A stretch of DNA of 23,376 nt, taken from the IMG/VR virus record IMGVR_UViG_3300049225_000371, positions 1-23,376 of that record, one strand, 5' to 3'. A program made the translations under genes and the position numbers. Positions 3,998 to 11,448 of this stretch are shown here, piece after piece. Position 1 is the first letter of the stretch. Each line of letters begins with the position of its first letter. The notes beneath the pieces were generated by a model. It was not told the DNA's origin. It saw nothing but the letters and a program-made list of their open reading frames with translations, and searched no databases. Source of the DNA: a virus.

Positions 3998-5116
3998 ATG
4001 GCTCGGCGCTATGTCAGAGACGCAAAAGGTCGTTTTGCGCCTAAAGGATATAGCGGCCAAACAGGCGGGCGCGGGGCACGGTTAAAAGGCGGCGCTGGTA
4101 ATTCCCGCAAAGGCGGCGGCGCTGTTTTAAAAATGACGCCCGAAGGTAAAAGTAGAAAAATTGCTGTTAAAGGCAAAACTCAAAAGAGTTTGTCTGAGGG
4201 TCAGCGTTATGCAAATACTCAGGCACAGGCAAAAGCAACAAGACAAGCCGCTTTAACCCAGAGACTTGAATCTTTCAATAACAAAACGCAAGCAAGATTA
4301 GACGCACAGACAAAACCGCCTGGGATACAACCACCAAGAGGCGATACGGCGTCTGTTAATCGACCAATGGCAGGGTCTCGCGGGCGGCAGCTTAATGCGG
4401 AGATTTCGCGCAGAGTTAAAGCTGATAAAGCCATGAAACGGGCTGAAAGTATTGAAAGAAATAAGCGATACAAAAGTGACCAATCAGAAGCAAAGCGTTT
4501 ACGGGCTGAAGTTGGTGGCGAGTTGGCATCAAGAGTTAGCGCCAAGACGGGGAAGCCTTTAAGCGAAGTGAAAGCAGCTATTAAGTCGATGCCGCCAGCA
4601 AAACAAGTCGCTTTGCTTCGTAAAGAGCAAGCGCAGCAAAAAGCAAAATCGCAATCATTAAACCGTCTTACAGACGCAAAGCGGCAAAATGCAGCCGCAA
4701 CAACTGCAACAGAAAAGGCCCGTGCTGATTTGTTTGCGGCATCTGGCTCTAATAAAGCTGCCGCACAACAGCGGTTAAGCAAGGCAGAGGCTGCGCAAAA
4801 TGCTGCTAAGGAGAATTACAGGCAAGCAAAATTAACTTCAAGTTCGGCAGACAGGGCGGCAGTTGCTAACGCTCCAGGTTCGTATGCAGCTAGAGCAGCA
4901 GAGCAAGCAAAGGGACGAGTAACGCAATTTACGCAAATTAAAAAAAACGTCGATAGTGAAATTCGACAGGTGCGAGATCAAATCAAAACAGCGCGTAAAA
5001 ATGCCATGACCTTTGGTGATGTCCCTGGCCTCAAGTTGAGGTTACTTTCCTTGCAAGATAAATCAAAAGAATATAAACTAACAATTGAAAGAGCAAAGCA
5101 GGCGGCGAAAGGATGA
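3998..5116 (+). CDS. Large Lys/Ala/Gln-rich protein, probable virion or DNA-associated
   Basis: A 372-residue, strongly basic, low-complexity protein. The N-terminus MARRYVRDAKGRFAPKGYSG carries the RDxxGRF motif also seen in the 6835 product. A Gly/Lys-rich disordered part (to about residue 60) is followed by long Ala/Lys/Gln/Arg-rich helices, probably coiled coil (KADKAMKRAESIERNKRYK, EKARADLFAASGS), and a C-terminal helix. Composition suggests a DNA-binding or capsid-interior protein between the small and large terminase genes; a packaging accessory or internal virion protein are both possible. The long minus-strand frame 4219-4782 is a composition shadow. It is preceded by a GGGCAAGCTAT box and coupled to 5113 by ATGA. 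Confidence 0.7.
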   Translation: MARRYVRDAKGRFAPKGYSGQTGGRGARLKGGAGNSRKGGGAVLKMTPEGKSRKIAVKGKTQKSLSEGQRYANTQAQAKATRQAALTQRLESFNNKTQARLDAQTKPPGIQPPRGDTASVNRPMAGSRGRQLNAEISRRVKADKAMKRAESIERNKRYKSDQSEAKRLRAEVGGELASRVSAKTGKPLSEVKAAIKSMPPAKQVALLRKEQAQQKAKSQSLNRLTDAKRQNAAATTATEKARADLFAASGSNKAAAQQRLSKAEAAQNAAKENYRQAKLTSSSADRAAVANAPGSYAARAAEQAKGRVTQFTQIKKNVDSEIRQVRDQIKTARKNAMTFGDVPGLKLRLLSLQDKSKEYKLTIERAKQAAKG

Positions 5117-5250
5117 CTAGGCCAAAAGTGACCGGTGTGGGAAGAATGCTCAAGCCTAAAGGTGATGAGCCAGTCGTAATCCATCGGATTACAGTTGATT
5201 CCCAAGGCACTGTCAAAACTACTTTTAAAGCAGTTGAACAGCCTGCTTAG
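5113..5250 (+). CDS. Tiny protein between 3998 gene and terL
   Basis: A 45-residue protein, MTRPKVTGVGRMLKPKGDEP, then VVIHRITVDSQGTVKTTF, which looks like a beta hairpin. The ATG overlaps the previous TGA (ATGA), and AAAGG lies just before it. The 3' end overlaps the first part of the terminase frame. Function unknown; overlap on both sides suggests translational coupling into terL. Confidence 0.6.
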   Translation: MTRPKVTGVGRMLKPKGDEPVVIHRITVDSQGTVKTTFKAVEQPA

Positions 5251-6601
5251 CGCCTGCCCAGGGGGAACGCTCCTAGAGCCTCCAGTTGAGATCATCAAGC
5301 CGCCGGAGCCTGGGGCAGAGCAAGCCTTAAGGGATCGCATTCACGCGGACTGTCTCCCAGCGCAGCGTGAGTTCTTAGACGATGAAAACCATCGCATCCT
5401 CAGTTACATCGGCGGCTTTGGATCAGGCAAATCTTGGGCGCTAGCGGCCAAGCTGATCTTTCTTGGTTTACGCAACCCAGGCCAAACGATCATGGCTTGC
5501 GAACCTACGTTCCCCATGATCAGGACCGTTCTGATCCCTGCCTTAGACGGGGCCTTAGCCCAGTGGGAGATTGACTACACCTTTAGAGCATCACCCCAGC
5601 CTGAGTACCGAATAGAGCTACCAACTGGACCGGTCACAATCCTTTGCCAATCGGCTGAGAACTACCAGCGGATCCGTGGTCAGAACCTCGCGGCTGCAGT
5701 TTGGGACGAAGCGGACACAAGCCCTGTAGATACCGCGCAAAAAGCTGGCGAGATGCTCCTTGCACGTATGCGGACAGGCAACATCAATCAGCTAGCCATT
5801 GCATCAACGCCTGAAGGCTTTCGCTATTGCTACCGCACCTTTGTTGAGAATGAAGGTGAAGACAAGCGGCTGATCAGGGTAAAGACCAAAGACAACCCAT
5901 ATCTTCCGGCTGACTTCATCCCGAGCTTGGAACGCAACTATCCAAGCCAATTAATTGCGGCTTACCTTGAGGGGCATTTCGTCAATTTGGCGAGCTGCAG
6001 CCTGTATCCCGAGTTTGACCGCAGCCTTAATTACACCGACGCTCAGCCCGAGCCGTTAGACACCATTTATGTAGGCGTTGACCTCAACGTTGGTAACTGC
6101 GTCACGCAGCATCTTGTCCGCCGTGGTGATGAGTTTCATTTCTTTAATGAGCACGTCTACCGCGACACTCAGCAAATTGCTGTAGGCCTCAAGGAAATGT
6201 ATCCCGAGCATTTTAAGCGGGGCCAACTAATCCTTATCCCTGACGCTGCATCAAAGCAGCGGAGCACCGCAGCAGCGCAAGAGTCAGACATCGGGATCCT
6301 GAAAAGGGCTGGTCACAAGGTGCAGGCACAGCAGAGCAACCCTCTTATTCAAGATCGAGTCAATGCAGTAAACATGTTGATTGAACAACGAAAGATCAAG
6401 GTTGGAAATGGCTGCAAAAACCTGATTCGTACGTTTGAACAGCACGCTTACGACGAAAAAGGACGGCCTGAAAAAGGTGGGGTCGGCATGGATGACTTAA
6501 GTCATGCAGGCGACGCAGCCGGCTACGTCGTTTATAGGCTTGCCGCTATCCGTCAATGGAAGACCGGCAGCGCCAAGAGCAAGGTGGCGAAGATTTGGTG
6601 A
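5195..6601 (+). CDS. terL: Terminase large subunit
   Basis: The packaging motor ATPase and nuclease. Counting from the TTG at 5195 (468 residues), Walker A is GGFGSGKS at 73-80, Walker B is AAAVWDEAD ending at 174, and the coupling motif ASTPEG is at 203-208. The C-terminal RNase-H-like nuclease has acidic residues in YVGVDLNVG (D296), LILIPDAAS (D350) and MDDLSHAGDAAG (D433/D434, D440). The order and spacing are complete, so it should be active. The start is uncertain: TTG 5195 overlaps the 5113 gene, and TTG 5234 is an alternative; conserved sequence begins near residue 40. It would dock on the portal (7557) and use the small subunit (3090) for DNA recognition. Confidence 0.93.
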   Translation: MIPKALSKLLLKQLNSLLSACPGGTLLEPPVEIIKPPEPGAEQALRDRIHADCLPAQREFLDDENHRILSYIGGFGSGKSWALAAKLIFLGLRNPGQTIMACEPTFPMIRTVLIPALDGALAQWEIDYTFRASPQPEYRIELPTGPVTILCQSAENYQRIRGQNLAAAVWDEADTSPVDTAQKAGEMLLARMRTGNINQLAIASTPEGFRYCYRTFVENEGEDKRLIRVKTKDNPYLPADFIPSLERNYPSQLIAAYLEGHFVNLASCSLYPEFDRSLNYTDAQPEPLDTIYVGVDLNVGNCVTQHLVRRGDEFHFFNEHVYRDTQQIAVGLKEMYPEHFKRGQLILIPDAASKQRSTAAAQESDIGILKRAGHKVQAQQSNPLIQDRVNAVNMLIEQRKIKVGNGCKNLIRTFEQHAYDEKGRPEKGGVGMDDLSHAGDAAGYVVYRLAAIRQWKTGSAKSKVAKIW

Positions 6602-6782
6602 GCCTGTATTCATCACCCCAGCCACCACGGGCAACAAATAGCTGCAACGCTGCAGGGCGATAACGCACGCCTCGGTAGCAAAGCCACAGGTTGGCTGGAT
6701 AAGTCTTTGGCAGTGGGATCGGCCCAGTCATAAAAGAGCCGGCGTCCCAGACCGGCCCGGTGCAGCAGTTAGAGGAGTCCAT
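6546..6782 (-). CDS. Minus-strand small protein with DUF4278-like YRGVRY motif
   Basis: A 78-residue frame, or 61 from the ATG at 6731. The segment NLWLCYRGVRYRPAALQLF resembles the YRGV.Y signature of the cyanobacterial DUF4278 family, whose function is unknown; the match is by eye. It lies against the gene direction in the 230-base space after terL, with its 3' end antisense to the last 56 bases of terL. A promoter at 6797-6825 would give a leader of about 8 bases. GGGGAGG lies next to the ATG at 6782, too close for an ideal ribosome binding site, so the start is unsure. The 5-Cys N-terminus is unusual for a cytoplasmic protein. Confidence 0.5.
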   Translation of the reverse strand: MDSSNCCTGPVWDAGSFMTGPIPLPKTYPANLWLCYRGVRYRPAALQLFVARGGWGDEYRLTKSSPPCSWRCRSSIDG

Positions 6783-6796
6783 TCCTCCCCGCGGTT

Positions 6797-6825
6797 ATCG
6801 TACCGATTCGCAGGCGCATTGCTAA
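6797..6825 (-). promoter_or_regulatory. Minus-strand promoter for 6546-6782
   Basis: TTAGCA (6820-6825), a 17-base spacer and TACGAT (6797-6802) on the minus strand. Its spacer shares 14 of 15 bases with 54-68, where a TTGACA also lies at the matching end. Predicted start near 6790. Confidence 0.5.
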
Positions 6826-6834
6826 GGTGTGTTT

Positions 6835-7029
6835 ATGGCACGCGCTTACACAAGAGATAAGCAAGGACGTTTTAGTTCCACCGGATCGACCGGTGGCAAG
6901 TCAAAACGCAAGCCCACAAAGGGAAAGTTGGCTTTTGCAAAGAAATGGCCGTCGATTAAAAATGCCAAGCCCGCAGGCAAAACCAAGGTGAAGTATTACC
7001 CAGGTTTAGGCTGGGCACCTGTCATCTGA
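6835..7029 (+). CDS. Small basic protein with RDxxGRF N-terminus
   Basis: A 64-residue protein. The ATG at 6835 (MARAYTRDKQGRFSSTGSTG) is preferred over GTG 6829 because it gives the same MARxYxRDxxGRF start as the 3998 product and has AAGG seven bases before it. The remainder is Lys-rich and ends KVKYYPGLGWAPVI. It is probably disordered and nucleic-acid or virion associated. It lies between terL and portal with two other tiny basic genes. Confidence 0.65.
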   Translation: MARAYTRDKQGRFSSTGSTGGKSKRKPTKGKLAFAKKWPSIKNAKPAGKTKVKYYPGLGWAPVI

Positions 7030-7041
7030 TTACGCAGGGCA

Positions 7042-7206
7042 ATGGCACCTAAGAAGAAAGGAGGGGATGGCCTCTACGCAAACATCCGCAAGCGCAAGGC
7101 CGCTGGGAAGAAGCCTCGAAAGCCCAGTAGCAAGTTAGCTCCATCGGCACAGGACTTTAAAAACGCTGCCCGTACAGCAAAGAAGAAGCCCAAGAAAAAG
7201 AAGTGA
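7042..7206 (+). CDS. Tiny Lys-rich phage protein (LYANIRKRK type)
   Basis: A 54-residue protein, MAPKKKGGDGLYANIRKRKA, then GKKPRKPSSKLAPSAQDF and a poly-Lys tail. From memory, short proteins of this pattern (GLYxNIxxKRxR...KPGSKGAPTxxxFxxAAxTAKK) are widespread in marine phages near the packaging genes, with no known function. Nearly a third is Lys or Arg, so DNA or RNA contact is likely. It begins 12 bases after the 6835 gene and shares GTGA with the next gene. Confidence 0.7.
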   Translation: MAPKKKGGDGLYANIRKRKAAGKKPRKPSSKLAPSAQDFKNAARTAKKKPKKKK

Positions 7207-7358
7207 ACTGGACTGCGTTACTAGCTGATGGAAACGTTCCTGATTCCCCTGGTAGGGCCGCTGCTGTTCAGGTTGCTGTGGCGCGATCTGCAGCTAAAGC
7301 AGCGTTAAAGACCCGTCCTAAATCGGGGGCAAAGAGATCTCAGGGATCTCGCTCTTGA
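7203..7358 (+). CDS. Tiny Ala/Arg/Lys-rich protein
   Basis: A 51-residue protein starting at GTG 7203, which overlaps the previous TGA as GTGA. It reads MNWTALLADGNVPDSPGRAA, then an Ala-rich helix (VQVAVARSAAKAALK) and a basic tail. The PDSPGR turn looks conserved in kind but I cannot name a family. The last 41 bases overlap the convergent gene 7318-7491. Continued coupling is the main support. Confidence 0.5.
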   Translation: MNWTALLADGNVPDSPGRAAAVQVAVARSAAKAALKTRPKSGAKRSQGSRS

Positions 7359-7491
7359 CCATTGCAGCCACCGTTTCACGCATACAGCGATTCAATCGCA
7401 GCAGCGTTATCGCAAGTTGTTTGGCTTCATTTAGATCCTGAATCTTGTGGATCTCGTCGCACTGCCTGACAAACTCAAATTCTCTCGACAT
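7318..7491 (-). CDS. Small helical minus-strand protein, faint NblA resemblance
   Basis: A 57-residue protein from ATG 7491 (MSREFEFVRQCDEIHKIQDL, then NEAKQLAITLLRLNRCMRET). It is a predicted helical hairpin with the size and general heptad pattern of NblA, the small protein that triggers phycobilisome breakdown and that some cyanophages carry. Key NblA residues are not clearly present, so this is only a lead; it may be one of the many small helical phage proteins. ATG 7506 would add five residues. It is divergent from the portal gene, its start lying 35 bases left of the portal's GGGCAAACTAT box. Confidence 0.55.
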   Translation of the reverse strand: MSREFEFVRQCDEIHKIQDLNEAKQLAITLLRLNRCMRETVAAMVKSEIPEISLPPI

Positions 7492-7525
7492 TTGGAATCT
7501 GTCCATTAGGTGTGCCGAGTATCTT

Positions 7526-7536
7526 GGGCAAACTAT
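7526..7536 (+). promoter_or_regulatory. GGGCAAACTAT box before portal
   Basis: GGGCAAACTAT followed by AAG, so it contains TATAAG (7534-7539); it ends 20 bases before the portal ATG. It is nearly identical to boxes at 3969 and 16619. CTATAAGTAAATAG here is also a short inverted repeat. Confidence 0.5.
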
Positions 7537-7556
7537 AAGTAAATAGTGGGCGGTAA

Positions 7557-9167
7557 ATGGCGGACAATCCTGGGGCTTATTCATCTGGGATCTATGGCCC
7601 TGGCAATGGACCGCCAGAACCTAAGCAAGAGGTGCAGCCAGGCAATGATCCCTCTTACTTGTCCGCTGCTTATTTGCAGATGAGTCAGGCATGGCAGCCC
7701 GTTAAATGCTGTCAGCTTGGTACTCAATATTTCAGAGAGAACGCCGCAACATTTTTAAGTCAAGAGCCACGGGAAGATCACGACGCATGGCTCAGGCGTG
7801 TTTCTCATGCTGTGTTGCCGCCATATCTGACTCGCATGGTTGATCAGGCCGTAGGCCTAATGCTTCGTAAACCAATCACTCTGCAATCCAAAGAAGGCAA
7901 TGGCGATGTTGATCCGTTTTGGGATGATTTCATTGCCGATGTTGATGGTTTTGGCACAAGCATCGAAGCATTTGCCAAACGCTTGGCCACAGAGTCGATC
8001 CTCACGGGCCACGCGGCAACGCTCGTTGACTTTCCTGCGACAGAACCGGCGCCGAACTTGGCGATAGAACGTCAGCTAGGGCTAAGGCCGTATTTCATCG
8101 GTCCTATCGCAGCCGCTGACATCTTGGGATGGCGGGCCGGTGATGAATCACCGATTGCACCCATCACGCAGGTACGCATCAACCGTTATGTAACTCAACC
8201 GGTTGGGCCGTTTGGTGAAGAGATTATTCGCGAAATTCTTGTGTTGTCCCCAGGCGCGTGGGAGACCTACCGCAAGAATGAAAGTGGCTGGGCAAAGCAT
8301 GACGAGGGCACCACAAGCCTCGCAAGTATCCCGTTATGCGTGACCTATAGCGCAAAGGTGGGCGAGCTAATCAGTAAGCCCCCGCTGCTGCCTATTGCTC
8401 AGTTGAACATTCTCACAGCACAACGGCTGGCTGATCTTCAACACGCTTTGCACGTCGCTGCATTGCCGATCCTGACTATTAGCGGCTGGGATGACACCGA
8501 CAGCACCATTGGCCTGTCTGCCAACAGCGCCATTGTTTTACCGCCTGATGGAAGCGCCCAATATGTAGAGCCTGCATCCTCTGCCTTCCAATCTCAGCAG
8601 GACTTTATTAGTCACCTTGAAAATCAGATGTCGAATCTTGGGTTATCAACCCTCTTCGCTCAAAAGAACGCAGCGGAAACAGCAGACAGCAAAAAGATGA
8701 GCCGCACAGACTCTGACTCAATGCTGCAAATCATTAGCCAAGACCTAGAGCGTTGCCTGCAAGATGCAATTGACCTGGCTGGGCAATTCTTGAATAAAGA
8801 AGCCCCCAAGGTTGTTATTGATCGTGACCTTGACCTCCAAACCCTTAGCAGCGAACAGGTCAACCAATATCAACAGCTATGGATGAATGGCGTGATCACA
8901 ATTGAAACGCTATTGAATATGCTGAAAAAAGGCGAGATTCTTCCTGATGTTGACATTGAGGCAGAAGTCGAAGCCGTCAGCCAAGAGAAGCTACAAAGCA
9001 TGGATATTGCATTAGCTGGTAGCGAACCCGTGGGACAAAGCCCAAGCGATTCCCCACCCGATGAACCCGATGAAGATGAAGGCGAAAGTGAAGCCAGAAA
9101 AGAAGTTGTTCGGCGTCTTCAAAAATTAGCCTTGCGTAACGGCAATAATAAGGAAGAGGCAAATTAA
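7557..9167 (+). CDS. Portal protein, DUF4055 type
   Basis: A 536-residue protein that would form the dodecameric ring at the capsid vertex, through which terL drives DNA and onto which the neck is built. The first 40 residues are Pro/Gly-rich and disordered. The body has features I associate with DUF4055 portals: PREDHDAWLRRVSHAVLPPY, then MVDQAVGLMLRKP, SILTGHAATLVDFP, and a long helix with NILTAQRLADLQHAL. The C-terminus is acidic (DEPDEDEGESEAR) and charged, common for portals. Length fits the family (450-550). It follows terminase and tiny basic genes and is separated from the fibre gene by three bases. Confidence 0.85.
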   Translation: MADNPGAYSSGIYGPGNGPPEPKQEVQPGNDPSYLSAAYLQMSQAWQPVKCCQLGTQYFRENAATFLSQEPREDHDAWLRRVSHAVLPPYLTRMVDQAVGLMLRKPITLQSKEGNGDVDPFWDDFIADVDGFGTSIEAFAKRLATESILTGHAATLVDFPATEPAPNLAIERQLGLRPYFIGPIAAADILGWRAGDESPIAPITQVRINRYVTQPVGPFGEEIIREILVLSPGAWETYRKNESGWAKHDEGTTSLASIPLCVTYSAKVGELISKPPLLPIAQLNILTAQRLADLQHALHVAALPILTISGWDDTDSTIGLSANSAIVLPPDGSAQYVEPASSAFQSQQDFISHLENQMSNLGLSTLFAQKNAAETADSKKMSRTDSDSMLQIISQDLERCLQDAIDLAGQFLNKEAPKVVIDRDLDLQTLSSEQVNQYQQLWMNGVITIETLLNMLKKGEILPDVDIEAEVEAVSQEKLQSMDIALAGSEPVGQSPSDSPPDEPDEDEGESEARKEVVRRLQKLALRNGNNKEEAN

Positions 9168-9170
9168 GAC

Positions 9171-11411
9171 ATGAACACCACTGAACTCTTAGAACTTGCC
9201 GCGATGGCGGCAGAAGGTCAGAAGGGCGAGCGTGGCCCCGCTGGTGTTGGCATTCGGGACATCAATCAATCGAGCCCAACGTCGTTCACGATTGTTTTAG
9301 AAGATGGACGTACGCAAGAAATCCAAGTACCTGCCCCGATTAAAGGTGAACAGGGGGATAGAGGAGCCACTGGCGGCAAGGGTGATCCTGGCCCTGCAGG
9401 AAGCGCAGGCAAGAATGGCGTGGCTGGATCTAATGGCCGAAATGGCCTTGATGGACAGCCAGGAACATTTGTAGATACCGGAGTTGTCACGCCTGATGGG
9501 CGTCTGCTTATTGGGTTATCGAATGGCACTTCTATTGATTGTGGGCGCGTTATTGGCCCGGCAGGTGCGACGGGTGCAACGGGTGCTACAGGATTGCCGG
9601 GTAAAGCTGGTAAAGACGGCACGTCAACGCTCACGGCGTTTCGCCCGCCGTCTCAAGATGACGGTAAAGAAGGTGATTCGTGGATTGATTGCAGCTCAGC
9701 AGAATTCAGCTTTTACAAAAAATTAGGTCAAGGCTGGAGCAAAATCGCAGACCTGCGACAACCGGTAAAAGACACCAGGATTTCAACTGCTGTTGGTGGT
9801 GGCGGTGGCGGCGGTGGTGGCGGTAACGGAGAGCTGCAGAACACCCGCACGCTGCCATTAATCAATGGAGGTTCAACAATCCGCAAGAGGGCGGAGGCAA
9901 GAGATCTGCCGACTGTCCCTGGGAAAATGGACACGCAGGAAGACGCAAACCTGTATTTCCTAGATGCAATGTCACGCGCAGGCGTGACGCTGTCTGAAGC
10001 AGTACCCAGACCGCCAAGTGTTGCGGGTCAGCTGTGGTTTTGCACATCACCTGATGACCTGACGTTGTACGTCTACGACGGCGCGGTATGGGTGCCTGCT
10101 GCACCACCGGTAAGCCTGGACGGTGTGCAATCGGCTATTGCCAGCATTGATGAGCAGTTGCTAAAGGTCAACGCCAATGTGGCGATGAACAAAAGCGAGC
10201 TAGATGAAAAGGCGTTAGATATACAGCTTGATCAGGACCGGCAAGACGCAGAACTTCAAGATCTACACGAAAAGGTCGATGGTATTGCGGAGGAATTTGA
10301 CCGTGGCAAGTGGGCGCACGTCACTGAAAAACCAACTGTCGGTCAATACGCATTAGGCGTTAAAGCGACCAAGGAATACTGCCAAGATCAATACGCAAAA
10401 TGCGTTGAGGATGCGGATGGTGATCCAGAAAAGCTAAGTGTTTGCACCCGCCAAATGGGTGATTGCGAAAACAAAGAAGACGAGGGAGGCAGTGTTTATG
10501 TAAGCCGCTGGGGTCAAGTTGACCACATCTCAATTCATACCGAAGAGTCAGATGGCAGTACCCACGGATTTGGTGATTACACGGCTGACAAATACATTGA
10601 AATTGTCAATGAAGGCGATGAAGGGAATGCCACTTACATAATCACAGAAGACGCAAAGATTGAAGACGGTGTTGCCATTGTGGCAGTTAGCGATATTCAA
10701 TCAACCGGCGCACCTAGCGGGCTGGGTCGATTTAAGGTCTTCGAGATGAAGTCAGGCGACCCAACCGATTACGTTAGAAAAGCTGGTGATTTGATGAATG
10801 GTGGGCTTCAGATTCAACCAAAGAAAGATACAGAAACTGGTTTAGTTGTTTTTGCAGGTAAAAATCTGCCATCCGAAAGCAAGGGAACTGTCTTTGCAGT
10901 TACGAATGCCAGGGGTCATGAAATTCTTCGAGTCCATAATCACGGTCGCATCAGAGCCGGAGGCAGGGAAATTGACTATACTCCCGAAGATGATTCGGAT
11001 TTAGTAACTAAAAAATATGTTGACCAAATGGGCCTATTACCAGGTCCAGCAAGGCTAGCTTGGCGGTGGCTCGGGGCAATTGACGGTGCAAAAGAGCCAG
11101 AAGACGGAGGATTTTATAAGTCGGGAGATTATCTGCGGATTAGCTTTAAGACTGACAATAATATAGATTTAGGTGATAATCTATTTCCAGATACCCAATT
11201 TCTTAGTACGCAATATGGCCCTTTTGGTACTATATGGAAATACAACGAAAAAGACAATAAGTGGCAAATGATGAGGCAGATTCGAGTTGATGGTTTCCGC
11301 TGGAACTACAACAATCACATGGAATATAATCTATCTTCGTCGCACGGTCGCAGCTTTAATGACCTTGTTGTTGGACAAGCTTATTACATAACTATTGGAG
11401 GATTTTTCTAA
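9171..11411 (+). CDS. Collagen-like tail or head fibre
   Basis: A 746-residue structural fibre. Gly-X-Y repeats occur in three blocks (about residues 16-28, 59-97 and 130-148, for example GATGATGATGLPGKAGKDG), separated by short globular segments; these should form collagen-like triple helices. A ten-Gly linker lies near 206-217. Residues 404-432 hold C-x6-C-x13-C-x6-C in a helical context, likely a disulfide-stapled hairpin. Towards the end, GDLMNGGLQI, then DLVTKKYVDQM, is the repeat typical of cyanophage and T4-like fibres. The C-terminal 110 residues are aromatic-rich and may bind the receptor. It sits unusually between portal and head genes. The long minus frame 9266-9634 is a Gly/Pro shadow. 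Confidence 0.85.
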   Translation: MNTTELLELAAMAAEGQKGERGPAGVGIRDINQSSPTSFTIVLEDGRTQEIQVPAPIKGEQGDRGATGGKGDPGPAGSAGKNGVAGSNGRNGLDGQPGTFVDTGVVTPDGRLLIGLSNGTSIDCGRVIGPAGATGATGATGLPGKAGKDGTSTLTAFRPPSQDDGKEGDSWIDCSSAEFSFYKKLGQGWSKIADLRQPVKDTRISTAVGGGGGGGGGGNGELQNTRTLPLINGGSTIRKRAEARDLPTVPGKMDTQEDANLYFLDAMSRAGVTLSEAVPRPPSVAGQLWFCTSPDDLTLYVYDGAVWVPAAPPVSLDGVQSAIASIDEQLLKVNANVAMNKSELDEKALDIQLDQDRQDAELQDLHEKVDGIAEEFDRGKWAHVTEKPTVGQYALGVKATKEYCQDQYAKCVEDADGDPEKLSVCTRQMGDCENKEDEGGSVYVSRWGQVDHISIHTEESDGSTHGFGDYTADKYIEIVNEGDEGNATYIITEDAKIEDGVAIVAVSDIQSTGAPSGLGRFKVFEMKSGDPTDYVRKAGDLMNGGLQIQPKKDTETGLVVFAGKNLPSESKGTVFAVTNARGHEILRVHNHGRIRAGGREIDYTPEDDSDLVTKKYVDQMGLLPGPARLAWRWLGAIDGAKEPEDGGFYKSGDYLRISFKTDNNIDLGDNLFPDTQFLSTQYGPFGTIWKYNEKDNKWQMMRQIRVDGFRWNYNNHMEYNLSSSHGRSFNDLVVGQAYYITIGGFF

Positions 11412-11448
11412 CCATTAAATCTGACGGTTTCCTCCTCCCTTAATAATC

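Noticed and set aside
4219-4782. 187-residue minus-strand open frame
   Set aside because: Complement of the Lys/Ala/Gln-rich 3998 gene; its Cys/Leu/Arg-rich product is typical of a composition shadow, and it has no start signals.
7017-7050. GCACCTGTC-like and GCACCTAAG sequences resembling the 11-bp operator boxes
   Set aside because: Boxes are 30 bp apart, not 11, and lie at the end and start of coding regions with no promoter.
9158-9167. GGCAAATTAA just before the collagen-like fibre
   Set aside because: Resembles the late box but lies 3 bases from the ATG and is formed by the last codons of the portal gene; too close to act as a promoter for it.
9266-9634. 122-residue minus-strand frame rich in Pro and Ala
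   Set aside because: Antisense of Gly-X-Y codons; Gly codons read backwards give Pro/Ala. The plus-strand collagen-like fibre explains it.
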